Source: Cymodocea nodosa
Lineage: Eukaryota; Streptophyta; Magnoliopsida; Alismatales; Cymodoceaceae
Length of the DNA: 64,000 nucleotides
Assembly: GCA_036874045.1 (NCBI GenBank)
Contig: CM072342.1
Span: 9,077,501-9,141,500, forward strand
Direction of reading: 5' to 3'
A program made the translations under genes and the position numbers. The stretch's first letter is position 1, and every line of letters starts with the position of its first letter. Below are positions 12,226 to 24,357 of the stretch, piece after piece. The notes beneath the pieces are model-generated. The model was not told where the DNA came from and searched no databases. It worked only from the letters and a program-made list of their open reading frames with translations.

Positions 12226-13701
12226 TCATGTTGAAATTAAGACTTTTGGTATCCATATCTTCTTGGGTCCATTAGTGTTAGTCTTTTGTATATTGAACCT
12301 ATTGCCTTTTGGTAGCCATATAGAAGTAGATCTCTTCTTAATGACAAACACAGTTGTGCCATCTCTGTAAGATCTAATTTTTCCACCATAGTAAGGAGTT
12401 TCTTGTGGTACAACATACCCTAGGCCAAATTTACTTCTTCCTATTCTTTGAGATCCTATGATTTTGTTTAAACTATTTTCACCCTTAGTAAATTTACATA
12501 CAATTTTCTTTAAATCAATAACTTCAGATAACAGATTCTTATTTTCTTCTTTTAGATGAAAATTTTTACAACTATAGCTATCCACTTTAGTTTTTAATTC
12601 CCTATTATCAACTAGAACTTTTTCTAGTTCAACAAAAACATCTTCCAAATAGGAATTTAAACTCTTTAATTCTTTCTTGTACTTCTTACATTTTACATAT
12701 AAGTTATCTACTGTATAGAGAAGACTATCTATATCTACATCATCATTTTCTTTTTCTAAGCAATAGGGAGATGTAGAACATACCTCTTGTGCAGCAAAGC
12801 ACACATTTGCAGATGCCTCCTCATCTGAGTCTGATGAGCTGTTGGATGAACTACTGTCATCCCAAGTGGCTTTCAAGGCCATTTTCTTCTTTATTCTTCC
12901 TCTTCCATTTCTGTTTATCCTCCTCCTGTTGAAAAGGACAGTAAAGTTGAGTGTGTCCTAGTTTCTTGCACTTGTAGCATGTAGGGACTTTTGATTTTGA
13001 GGAGTTGGCTTTGCCTCCTTGTCTCATCATCCTTCTGAAGTTCTTGGCCAACAATAACACTTCATCCTCATTCGAGCTTGGTTGATCTTCTGTTGAGGAA
13101 AAAGCTAGTTCTTTCTTTTTCTCTACCTTTCTTTCAGTGACTCCTTCTTTCCATTCCTTCATTTGGACTTCATGGGCTAGAAGGTTTCCCAACAGATCTT
13201 CAACAGAATAGTTGTTCAGATCCTTTGAATCTTATATGGAAGTGGACTTCTGCTTCCATTCGACTATCAGGCTCCTTAGAATCTTTTGTACCTATTCACG
13301 ATTAGAAAAACTCCTCCCAATGCCTCTTAGTTCATTCACAATTTCTATGAATCTAGAAAACATTTCAATGATACTTTCTTTTTCAAGCATTTTGAATAAT
13401 TCATATTTTCTTAACAAAATGCTGATTTTAGTATCTTTAACTTGGCTAGTTCCTTCATATGTAATTTGAAGGATCTTCCAAGCTTCATAGGAGAATTTGC
13501 AAGCAGATATTTTATTATACTGTTCACTAGTTAGTGCACAGTAAATGGAATTAAGCCCACGAGCATCCATCTAGATGATTTTTTCATCCTCCTCAGTCTA
13601 GTCACTTTCATGACTGATTGGAGTTGGTGTACCATATACAACCATTCTCAAAAGTTTCACATTATACTCCTGAGAAAGCACTCCATCCTATTTTTCTAGT
13701 A
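12226..13701 (-). pseudogene. Gag of Sirevirus K, 5' end displaced by element B
   Basis: Read on the minus strand: a UBN2-type gag segment (SEQYNKISACKFSYEAWKILQ, 13,292-13,570), the zinc knuckle CYKCKKLGHTQLYC (12,857-13,192), an acidic serine run and a long coiled-coil-like, lysine and glutamate-rich segment (12,226-12,882) ending WIPKV. The frames are separate, with shifts near 13,200 and 12,870. At 13,702 the target duplication of element B begins, so the gag start lies on the far side of B. The long coiled coil after the knuckle is typical of Sirevirus gag. Confidence 0.85.
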
Positions 13702-13706
13702 GCTAT

Positions 13707-15456
13707 TGTTGAGTATTTTTGTTTTGATGATGTGTGCTGAATGAAAATAATCATATTTGCTCAATTACTATTGCTTGTGAAAAGAAATTAAAATCATCAA
13801 TTAATATAGAAAAAGCTTACTGATATAAATACTTGTCTATATTGGATCTGAAGTTAATAACTAGTCGTTTCATTGCATTAATTTCTCATTTAGCTAAACG
13901 TTAAGTTAACGTGTGGTTTTATTGAAAAGCATGATATATTTTAAAGTTATATCTTCTGTATCATGAACAGTACACGTTTAGACAACTCGTCACGTTAGAG
14001 TTTTGTTTGTATAGAGGTCACGTGAGAACTCGTTAAGTTAGAGGCTTAAAGGTTAAAATAAGTCACGTGATAACTCATTAAGTTAGTGAGTAAAAGAAGA
14101 GACAAACTCGTTAAGTTAGTGTTATACACGTGGTGAAATTATAAGTTACGAATGTTGTATTGTATCATGTGAAGTGCACATGTTTAACTCGTTAAGTTAA
14201 CATAACTAAACGCGTTGAGTTGCTATATTGAACACTAAGGCAACATGTTAGGTTAGCGTTATAAACTTAAGTTGTTATTTTTGCACGTGGTAAAATTCTT
14301 ATTATAAAAACATTTGTTTATTACTGAATCGGTGAGTTAAAGTTTTTCGAATACTTACAGTCGTAACTATCCGAAAGGTAACTTAAGTCATGTTTTCAGG
14401 TCTTGACACATGTCTCACTAGTTTTATCATATAAAGAGTTTTTCGGTGACTTACATTCATAACTATTCGAAACTTAAACTGTTTTCGGTGAGTTATCGTT
14501 TAACCTTCCGAAAGAAAGGTTAAGCTGGTTCATTGAGATAGCATAACACCATAGACTTAGTTCGTTGAGTTAGCTACAATACTTGTCACGTGAAATGGCA
14601 CATGGTGAACTCGTTAAGTTAAAAACGCTAAGTTATATATATATACTTGTGTTACTCGTTTAGTTAACATTAAAGTAACGACTTCTTATTACATTGATGA
14701 AAAACTTTTAAACGAGAAAGTTTATTTTGCAGGAAATTTTTCAGAGATCCAAGACTAATGATTAAAGGAAATTCGAAATATAAACGTGGGTTGGAACGTA
14801 TGTGTTTCGATGAAGGAAAAAGAAAAGACGTGGAGAAGTGGAAAATTAGTAGTGATTAAATGTGGAGGATATGCATGAAATGAAAATATAGTATAAAAGG
14901 CATAGAGTTCTCATTGATCAAACTATCCTTGCACACAAAAAGAAAAATCTTTTCAAGGATCAAACCATCCCTGCACACCAAAAGAAAAATCTTTTTCAAG
15001 GATCAAAAACACCTCTTCGGGCAAAATCTCTCAAGTGGAAGAAAATTTAGTGAAACATAAAAAGGTAAGATTTTCGTCACTGAAGATTTGAAGTATCAGA
15101 AGAAAGCAAATTCGGTGAAGCATAGAAAGACAAAATATTCGTCACTGAAGAATTGCTGAAGAAGAAAGAAGAAGAAGAAAGATCTCAAACAAGGAGAAAT
15201 ATTTTAAATTCCAAAAATTAGTTTTCTATGTTTGTAGTTATGAAATTGTTTAGATGATACATGGTATCGAGATATAATTGCATCTACAATTTCTGAGAAG
15301 AATTGAATTGTATATTGTAATTGAAACCTTGAATAAAAATGATTTTATGAAAACACTGTCTCGACTTGTTTTTGAAATTTAAAGTTTCAATTATATTTCA
15401 GAAAATATTAAAAATACACAATTCACCCCCCTCTTGTGTAGCCATACGATCCTACA
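13707..15456 (+). repeat. 5' LTR of element B
   Basis: Starts TGTTGAGTATTTTTG and ends GATCCTACA two bases before the PBS; 1,750 bp. It aligns with 53,701-55,425 of element C. U3 (13,860-14,650) contains many ACTCGTTAAGTTA-type motifs and five or so CACGTG sites. A perfect-to-near-perfect 42/43-bp tandem duplication lies at 14,916-15,000 and a second diverged tandem repeat with TTCGTCACTGAAG at about 15,045-15,150. Confidence 0.93.
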
Positions 15457-15458
15457 AG

Positions 15459-15470
15459 TGGTATCAAAGC
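15459..15470 (+). other. Primer binding site of element B (initiator Met tRNA type)
   Basis: TGGTATCAAAGC, two bases after the LTR end. It differs at one position from the canonical TGGTATCAGAGC complementary to the 3' end of plant initiator Met tRNA. Confidence 0.9.
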
Positions 15471-15656
15471 TTTGTTAATAATCTTTGATGTAAAATCTAT
15501 ACCGACTTATTTAATATCATTGCTTATTCTATCTTCCTTGTTTTTAAATAGAAATTAATATCTGAGCATACGTTTAACTTTCTTGATTTAAGGCTCAAGT
15601 TGTTTTAAAGCTTTTAGACTGTTTAAAATCAAATAGGTTGAAAAATCTAAGGTAAG

Positions 15657-17690
15657 ATGGCTATTGGAAATGGTAATTTCTCTTTATATGAAGGCCAAAA
15701 TCTTAATCGTCCCCCTTTATTTGATGGAATACATTTTGAATATTGGAAATATAGGATGACTATTTTTCTTTAAAGTATAGATCATAAGTTGTGGTTCATG
15801 ATTTCTAAACCATATACTCCGTTAACTACTCCTTATAATACTTGGACAATTACTTGATATCTTGATTTCTTGATATCATAAACTCTTTAAAATGTTTAGG
15901 AAAGAATTTTGAACAGAAGGATTTGGTAAAGAAAATTCTCAGATCCCTAAGTTCTAAATGGTCTCAGAAAGTAACATCAATTGAGGAATCACAAGATTTA
16001 AATATTTCTACTATGAATGAACTTATAGGAAATTTAATAGCTTATGAAGTTTAATTAAATGAATCACTGAGTCACAATAAACTAAAAATGAAGAAAGAAA
16101 TAGCCTTCGAAATTAATTCAGATTCTGATATATGTACTGATTCTGACAAGGATTTGATTTTACTGACTAGGAAATTCAAGAAATCATGGAAAGCTAGGAA
16201 ACAGCAAAGGAACAAAAATGATAAACCCTCAACGTCAAAATCATTGAATGACAAGAATTCTTCATCTAGAAAGTATGTATGTTACAATTGTAAGAAACCT
16301 GGACATCTTTCTCCAGATTGTCCTATGAAGAAAAATGAAAAGCAAAGTAGGACAAATCAGAAGAAGACGGCTCAGAAAACTTAGAAAAAGTTTTACAAGA
16401 AAAAGGCTTTGAAGGTCACTTGGGATGACACATCTAAAGAGTCTGAATCTGAGGAATCAGCATCAAAATCTTCACATTCAGAAGGAGAACAAGAGTTAGA
16501 AGACGTTGCTCATGTGTGCTTCATGGCAGATGAGTCTGAGGTAATATTTGATCCTGAAAGTCATTCAGATTTCAACTTTGATGAATTATTATGTACTTAT
16601 CATGCATTACTACAAAAACTTAAAGTATGTAAACTAGAAAATAAGAATATTAGAAAATCTTCATCCATTATGGAAGAAAAAAATTGTTTCCTGTCTACTA
16701 CATTAGAAAAGTTTAAATGTGATAATGAAAATCATGCAAGAGATTTGCAAAAATTTAGATTTAATGAATGTATCTTGCATGAACAAATACAAAATATAAA
16801 TGTTGAAAAATTAAAGATAGAATCTAAAAATGAAATGTTGAGAAACAATATAAATGAACTTGAATTAGAGATAGATAAATTAAAACTGAGAGAGAGAGAT
16901 TTAAATTCTACCATTGAAAAATGGAATTTAAGTTAAACTAAGTTTGACAAACTAACTAGTACCCCTATAGTGTCTTATAAATTTGGCTTAGGATTTGATT
17001 ATCCTGAATATCCTGAATCTCAAGCCAATAAAGGATTTATTAGTTGCAGTTCAAGCAAATCTAAGACTAAAATTCCTTTTATTATGAAACAAGGTAATAA
17101 ATATGTAGAAGTAAGTAATTCAAAGGATGAATCATACAGTAATAATATAAATCAATGTGATTTGTCAAATTGTACTTCTAACATGACTATAAATGTTTCT
17201 AAAAATCTTGTTTCTTATTTTGGAAATTTAGTTTCTAATGTTTCTAAAATTTCAGACAATTGTAGTAAACTGAAAATTCAAAAACCTAAGCATATAATTC
17301 AATACACTGGTATTAGACCAATTACTCATTCTGCATGTGATAAAACTAAAAATTCTTGTGTAGAAAAAGATTTTGTATGTACAGAAAATGTTAATATAAG
17401 TACAAAATCTTGGTATGAACTTAGTGAAATGTATAAGCATGACCAAAATAAATTAACATCTGATAAAAATCTGTTTGGTCTTGATTATACTACATCTGAA
17501 AACAAAAAGAATGATTGTAAAAGCAATAATGCTATATGTGAGTATGAAGCTAATGATAAATCAATAGTACTTACAACTAATAAGAATATATATGATAATG
17601 TTAAACTATTTTTAAACAAAAAGAAGAAATATGCGTTTAATGAACTTGGTCCTCAACAACATTGGGTACCAAGAAAAAGTTTTTCTTAAT
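15657..17690 (+). pseudogene. Gag of element B
   Basis: The ATG at 15,657 opens MAIGNGNFSLYEGQNLNRPP, the usual Sirevirus/copia gag start, followed by the UBN2 region. Compared with element C about 220 bp are missing near 15,856, where ACTTGGACAATTACT joins directly to the later part. The zinc knuckle CYNCKKPGHLSPDC lies in 16,088-16,384; a long lysine and glutamate-rich coiled coil follows (16,409-16,936); then a serine/asparagine-rich segment to QQHWVPRKSFS (16,970-17,689). Stops at 15,772, 16,384 and 16,936 separate the frames. Gag would form the cytoplasmic particle in an active copy. Confidence 0.88.
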
Positions 17691-20600
17691 TTGTGTTGTA
17701 GGAGGAAACAACATTAAAATGGATCTTGGATAGTGGAGCGTCGAGTCACATGACCGGACAGAAAAGTCTATTACAAAATTTTACAAATACCATGAAAGGA
17801 AGTGTAACATTTGGAAACAAAAGTAAAGATAAAATCATAGGTATGGGCAATGTTCAAATAACTCCTACTTGTGTTATTTCGAATGTACTATATATAGAAA
17901 ACCTAGGATTTAATTTGCTGAGTGTCATAAAACTAACTGAAAATGGATATTATGTAGTGTTTGAAGATAATGTATGCAAAATAATTGATAAAAATACAGA
18001 TGAAATTAAGTTTATTGCTAAAAGAAAAGGTTCTATATGTATTTTATCTTTACCTTCTAGTGTAGTTGATTTAAATTCATGTTTGCTAGCTGAAACTAGT
18101 GATGCATATCTATGGCATAGAAGGATTGGGCATATAAATATGAAACTGTTACATAAACTATCTAGAAAACATTTAGTGAGAGGTTTACCAAAGATTAAAT
18201 ACTCAAAGAACTTTATGTGTGATGCATGTAAGTTAGGTAAACTTCACAAAAACTCTTTCACATCCAAAATTGATATTTCAAGCAAGAGAGTCTTAGAACT
18301 TATACATATGGATCTATTTGGACCAACAAATCATGAGTCTTGGTGGAAAATGGTATGTATTTGTTTTAATAGATGACTTCTCTAGATACACTTGGCTATA
18401 TTTTCTAGCATTTAAGACAGAAGTTTTTGAAAAATTTAAAATGTTTTGCAATTTTGTTCAAAATGAGCAAAGTGTCTCTATTCAAAAACTTAGGAGTGAT
18501 CATGGAACTGAATTTGATAATGATCAAATGGATAACTATTGTAATGAGCATGGCATTGATCTTAGATTTTCTTTTCCAAGAGCACCGTGTCAAAATGGTG
18601 TTGTTGAGAGAAAGAATAGATCACTTCAAGAAATGGCCAGAACTATGTTGAATGAACAAAAGTTACCTCAAAATCTTTGGGCTGAAGTAGTAAATACAGC
18701 TTGTTATGTTTTTAACAGAAGTTATTTAAGACCTCATGTTAATAAAACTCCTTTTGAAATTATGTTTAATAGGGTTCCAAAAATTTCCTATATGAAACCA
18801 TTTGGCTGCAAGTGTTTTATTCTTAATACTAAGGATAAAAGGGATAAATTTCAAGTCAAATCGAATGAAGGAATTTTTGTAGGTTACTCTACTAGAAGTA
18901 AAGCCTATAGAGTATATAACAAGAATTTTAAGACTATTGAAGAAACCCTCCATGTAAGCTTCAATGAAAATTCTCTTAGAGAATCTCAATCTAAAGCTGA
19001 TAATGATGATATGATCAATTTTCCAAATGAGTTAGAGATCAATAGAGAGATTGATGATTTATTTGAGAAAATCAAAAATATGAACTTAAATGATCAAACT
19101 AATAATGAAAGTGACAGACTTTTAGATGTTAATTAGAATATTGAGGAAAATCAAAGAAATTGGCGTTATTCTTCATCACATCCTATTACTCAAGTCATTG
19201 GTAATATTAATGAGGGAGTTAAAACTAGAGCTTCAGTAAATTTAAATAGTATGTGTATGTTTGTTTCTATGGTGGAACCAAGGAATATACAAGAAATATT
19301 ATCTGATGAAAATTGGATTGTGGCAATGCAAGAAGAACTAAATCAATTCATCAAAAATGATGTATGGGAATTAGTCTCTCCACTAGAAAATCAGTCTATA
19401 ATAGGTACAAGGTGGATCTTTAGAAATAAAACTAATGAAACTGGTCAAATTATAAGGAATAAAGCTAGATTAGTTGCACAAGGGTATACATAGGAAGAAG
19501 GATTAGATTATGATGAAACATTTGCTCTTGTGGCTAGGTTAGAAAGTATTAGAATATTATTGGCCTATGCTTGTTATATGGATTTTAAATTATATCAAAT
19601 GGATGTAAAGAGTGCATTTCTAAATGGTTTAATTAATGAGAAAGTCTATGTAAAACAACCTCCTGGATTTGAAGATATTAAAAATTCTGACTTGTGTATA
19701 AATTGAAGAAAGCCTTTTATGGTTTGAAGCAAACACCTAGATCATAGTATGAAAGATTGTCTACTTTTTTAATAGAAAAAGGCTATATCATTGGAAAAGT
19801 GGATCATACTTTATTTATTAAGAGAGATGGTAAAGATCAGATTGTTGTTCAAATATACATGGATGATATAATCTTTGGAGCAACCTCTAATAAGTTGATA
19901 GAAATATTCTCTGAAGAGATGACTAATCAGTTTGAAATGAGTATGATAGGAGAACTTTCATATTTTCTAGGACTTCAAATTAAGCAAATGGATAAAGGTA
20001 TATTTTTAAATTTGGAAAAATATATAGATGAAATTCTTAAGAAATTTAATTTTAATGATACAAGGATTCGAGGAACTCCTATGAGTACTTCTTTAAAGTT
20101 AGATATTGATGACATAGGAAAATCTATAGATCAAAGAAAATACAGAAGTATGATTGGTTCTTTACTTTATTTGACTGCTAATATTATCTTTGATGTGTGT
20201 GTTTGTACTAGATTTCAATCTAATCTTAAAGAATCACACTTAATTGCTGTTAAAAGAATATTTAGATATATACAAGGAACTAAAAAATTCGGACTGTATT
20301 ATTCTAAGGATAGTCCAATAGATCTTATAGGATATACTAATGCTGATTTTGTAGGATCTAAATCTGATAGAAAGAGTACTAGTGGCACATGTCAATTATT
20401 GGGAAATAATTTGGTGTCATGGTTTAGTAAAAAGCAAAACTATGTAGCACTTTCTACTATAGAAGCTGAATATGTTGATGCTGCACTATGTTGCACTCAG
20501 ATTCTGTGGATAAAGCAAACTTTAGAAAATTTTGGATTATCTTATGATACAACTGAGATTTATTGTGACAGTAGTTCTACAATAAATCTTTCCAAAAATC

Positions 20601-20797
20601 ATGTATTACATTCAAGAGCAAAGCATATAGAGGTTAGACATCATTTTCTAAGAGATAACGTAATTAAAGGAAAAATTAAATTAGAATTTGTGTCTAGTAA
20701 AAATCAATTAGCTGATATATTTACAAAACCTCTAGACAAAAATACATTCTACAACATTAGATTAAATTTAGGTATTTGTAGGCTATGTGATGTGTAA
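17691..20797 (+). pseudogene. Pol of element B (protease, integrase, RT, RNase H)
   Basis: Protease at WILDSGASSHMTG (17,716-17,760), GAG-pre-integrase LWHRRIGHINMKLLHKLSR, integrase core (DLFGP, LRSDHGTEFDN, NGVVERKNRS), RT with TRWIFRNK, YMDD in QIYMDDIIFGATS, and RNase H ending GICRLCDV with a stop at 20,795-20,797. Breaks: frameshift at about 18,335; in-frame TAG at 19,491-19,493 (GYT*EEG); frameshift near 19,690; TAG replacing Trp at about 19,747. The gag and protease frames are separated by a TAA and a TAG next to a splice-acceptor-like TTGTAG. Element C carries the same TAG and the same FALVARLE variant. Confidence 0.93.
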
Positions 20798-21900
20798 AAT
20801 GCTTAAACTCCACATAAAAAGATAAATATTATTGATGATGTTGTTCACCTCATAGATATTATATACTTATTATAAATATCTAAAGTAATATCTAAACTGT
20901 TGTTTAAGATACTATGTATTTATTGTAAAATCATAGTAGTATCTTATTGATTTTAAGTAGTTTATCAATTTTAATGGTTTTTACGATTTTAAGTGGAAAT
21001 GTAAATGAAAAAAATTAAAAACTTCTGACATTCTGAAATTTTGATTAAATGTTTTCTTTGAATCAAGGAAAATGCATATGATCTTGCATAAATTTGACTT
21101 AATTGATTAAACTTGTAGAATAAGTTATATGTCACTCATCTTAAACTGTTAATCAAAAGTATAAGCTTATTGAAACTGATTCATATTCTTAGTACAATCA
21201 TAGAAGTAAAAATTGTATGAGATTTGTGTTTTTATTGTATCTGTATTAATGGAATACATATGTACTGTGCTTAAAATGAAAAGTGCTTACAAAGTGAAAA
21301 TCTTTGAGAGTTTATTGATTAGTTTGATCACAAGTCTTTTGTACTTGAGCAGATAGGTATGTAAGGATTGTTGTCCTGAAAAAGGATTCTTTAAATCTGG
21401 CAACCTAAGCTCCTGATCAGATCTGGGATTATTGACTGAAAGCTCATTACACAGGTACATTAGAAAGCTCTTGTATGATTCAAGCTTTTCAAACTAACTT
21501 TTAAAGAAAATTATCAATATTTACTATTTTTTTTAAAAAAAAAATGTTATTTCATTAATTACAGATATCTTTGAATCACATATAGTTTCTAACAATATGA
21601 CTACTAATTTATGGAATCAACATTAGTACTTTTGAAAACGTTTATTTGAGATACATTCTTTTATTCTCCTTGAATTAATCACATTGAGTTCAAAGTTGTG
21701 TTTTGATTCATATACAGTAGGAATTGATTCTGGAAATCATTTTTGATGATGTTAGGATAATGGAAGTCTTTGAAAAGAAAATTTAAAAGTATAGTGATAC
21801 TTAACATCTATTGTCACTACAAGTATATTTTGTATGTTGATTGATATATTTGAAGTATATTTGTAGGGGGAGCATTAACAATGTTAAAAATAGATTAATA
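20798..21900 (+). other. Conserved non-coding module after pol, element B
   Basis: No ORF. The region is closely similar to 62,752-63,850 of element C and, more surprisingly, to 32,130-33,150 in the Athila-like element E. Conserved strings include GGCAACCTAAG, CTGATCAGATCT and GAAAGCTCTTGTATGATTCA. It ends with a polypurine-like TAGGGGGAG at 21,864-21,872, which is internal here because the extra ORF follows. Function unknown; a role in RNA packaging, 3' processing or as a PPT relic is possible. Confidence 0.75.
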
Positions 21901-22009
21901 TAATTTAGAATACAAATCTGAATTAATGTCCTCTTAAAATCTTGATGAAATAATTTAAAAAGACAAATAAACTATTTTAGATTCAAAAGACAAAATGTTC
22001 AAATAGTTT

Positions 22010-22378
22010 ACAATGTTCTCAAGATAATGTTAAGTTTAGCATGTGTGTTGTTTTCGGAAGGTTTTAGTTGGAAGCATCTGAAACTTGTTTAAGTGTACTA
22101 ACTAGACGTTATATTGGATAAGGTAACATGTAAAAATGCCTCTAGACAACATTTTACTCGTTAGGTTAGTTAACTCAGTGAGTTATACTTGAATATTTCG
22201 GGTACCTTAATTAAATAAGTTTTATTCAATATTTATTTAATTTCTAAACCCGACTTCTCTTCACATTGAGTTATACGCCTAAAAACCCTATTTAAACACT
22301 TATTACATGGGGACTTAGGTTATTTATAAACTTTGTCAAGAAAATCTTTCCCGCTTGTTGCTATTACAACCTGCGACG
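22010..22378 (+). promoter_or_regulatory. Probable internal promoter of the element B post-pol ORF
   Basis: Holds motif copies such as ACTCGTTAGGTTAG and TAACTCAGTGAGTTA near 22,150-22,190 and a TATA-like TTATTTATAAAC at about 22,319-22,331, then an untranslated leader to the ATG at 22,379. Element A has the same order before its extra ORF. Inferred from layout only. Confidence 0.45.
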
Positions 22379-24078
22379 ATGGTCTCCAAGTTCTACAAAG
22401 GTCGTGGCAGAGGAAAAGGCAAAAGCAGAAGAGATGCAAAAGGAAAAGAAATAGAGAATGATAAAGTTCCACGTACTTGGTTCAAGAAAATATTTCGAGT
22501 GGACAAAAGGTTAACAGAAATTTATAGTGAATATTTCTTTCCTGAAGGTATACTAAATGAAGTTAGACAAGAACTCCAAAATATTGATGCTAGTATTATG
22601 TACATGGGTATTCGTAGTAAATTTGATAGAGAATACAGAATGAAATGTGCTGAGATTGCATTTTTGGAACAATATGCAAAATATTTGGAGAAAGGTGTAG
22701 GTTCATCAAATAGACTCCTCAAACTCCTATAAATGGTACAAGACTACATGCATTTGAGGAAGAGCATGAATCAGCTATCCCTACTCCTTTATATTTAAAA
22801 CAAGTAGAATTAGATATTGCTGTAGACAAAACAAAAGTTGACAGTCTTCAAAAGGCCGTAGCAATAGAAATTGCCTTAGAAGAATTAAAGCAGAAAACTT
22901 TTATGGAGCAATTTGAAAAGAAAACAGCAATACTTGAAAAGGAGAAACAGAAATGTTATAGAAGAAGGAAAGTCAGAAAAATTATGTCTAAGGAAACAAA
23001 GTCTATTGAAAAAGGAAAATCAGATGAAAATTTATTTCCAAAGGACAATGTATGTCTAGACATTGTACCTTATTGTGCATTTGATAAACTCATCAGTTCT
23101 GAGCATATTGAAACTGATGAAGATAATGAGACTTTATTTTTCCTTGCTAAAAAGCTTGAGAAGAAATACAAGTCAAATATGAGCTCAAGTTTTTCTATTA
23201 GTACAAGTCCTAATGATGCAGATATTAATAAATCAGAGCATCAGGCACCAAACATTGAACAAATTATTGCAGATATAATTGACAATGTTGAAGCATTAAC
23301 TAGTTCACAAGCTGAATTGTCTCGAGTAGCAGATATTGAAAATGTTAAGACTCTAAAAGAGCTAAAAGTTAACCAGCCTTCTACAGAATCTATAGAAGCA
23401 GAGTTTGAGAATTCACAACATGAATCAATGGAATTATCTATTGAACAAAATGAACAATTACAGACAGATACACCAGTTGTAGAATTTGTGGAAAAATTGA
23501 ACTCTGAACATTCTATAGAGACTGAAAAGATGAATGTTGAGCATATTGACAATGTTCCTAACACTATTGAAGCTAAAGAATCAAGCTTACCTGAGCAGCT
23601 TCAAGATAATATTTTGGAAGAGGAACAACATGACATTCATTTTGAAGAAGAGGTTCCTGAAGATGAATTAAACTCTGAATCACGGCTTCAGGTATCACAT
23701 TCTTTGTGTACAATATTACAAATTCAAGGTAATGCAATTCATTTTAGATCTGAAGAAGCATTGCAGAAATACAATAATCTGATTACATGTCAGATTCTGC
23801 ATGCTCATCCAATTAAATTCAGAAATTTGATGGAAATAAGAGATCTGTTTAAGTTTCAAGGCCTCATTAAATTCTTACTAGTAGAAATGAAATGGAAGCA
23901 ATACACAGAGCTTATTGCAGCTTTTTATAGCAATCTGGTCAAGAATGGAAATTTTCTGAAAACTCAAATAAATGAACAGGAGTTTCTATTGTCTCCTGAG
24001 TTAATTTTTAAAGTTTTAGGATTAAAGAATGAAGGTGTTGTTGTTACTAACAGATTTGACATGATAAGACAACTTAGG
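22379..24078 (+). pseudogene. Post-pol additional ORF of element B (envelope-like position)
   Basis: The ATG at 22,379 gives a basic start (KFYKGRGRGKGKSRR), then IYSEYFFPEGILNEVRQEL, shared with element A. One frameshift at about 22,705 leads to the second long frame (419 residues from 22,903), which is rich in Glu and Lys with an acidic repetitive middle, then a globular end with MEIRDLFKFQGLIKFL and IAAFYSNLVKNG...LGLKNEG. The end is cut where the frame runs into LTR sequence at 24,079. The globular part matches fragment D (27,433-28,514). I see no clear signal peptide or membrane span, so envelope-like refers to position only. It resembles the plant-transposon-protein domain found in Sirevirus-like elements, from memory. 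Confidence 0.7.
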
Positions 24079-24236
24079 AGAATTGAATTGTATATTGTAA
24101 TTGAAACCTTGAATAAAAATGATTTTATGAAAACACTGTCTCGACTTGTTTTTGAGATTTAAAGTTTCAATTATATTTCAGAAAATATTAAAAATACACA
24201 ATTCACCCTCCTCTTGTGTAGCCATACGATCCTATA
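24079..24236 (+). repeat. Remnant 3' LTR of element B
   Basis: About 158 bp nearly identical to the last bases of the 5' LTR (15,298-15,456), ending CCTATA before the target duplication GCTAT. The first ~1.59 kb of the LTR, including its promoter, are missing. Confidence 0.9.
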
Positions 24237-24241
24237 GCTAT

Positions 24242-24357
24242 AATTGCTACCATCAAAGAGGGGAGGTCGATGGATATTCTAACCCTCTATATTGTGGAAA
24301 GCCATGATCTCAGATGGTTAAATCTATTAACGAGGTCAACCTTGCTCTGATACCAAT
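24242..24357 (-). other. 5' leader and PBS of Sirevirus K
   Basis: Read on the minus strand, TGGTATCAGAGC (24,344-24,355) is a perfect initiator-Met tRNA binding site two bases inside the LTR. The leader then runs to the insertion point of element B at 24,241; it continues across B at 13,706. Confidence 0.88.

Larger units (their letters stand above)
13707..24236 (+). mobile_element. Copia element B, 10.5 kb, inserted in element K
   Basis: A plus-strand element with 5' LTR, PBS, gag, pol, a non-coding module, an internal promoter, an extra ORF and a remnant 3' LTR. It is bounded by the 5-bp direct repeat GCTAT (13,702-13,706 and 24,237-24,241), and both flanks belong to element K, so B jumped into K. 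The 5' LTR is 1,750 bp but only about 160 bp of the 3' LTR remain, so a deletion fused the extra ORF to the LTR end. Element C (53,701 onwards) is of the same family. Confidence 0.92.

Noticed and set aside
22379-24078. Calling the post-pol ORF a true envelope gene
   Set aside because: No signal peptide, fusion peptide or clear transmembrane segment is visible; only its position fits.
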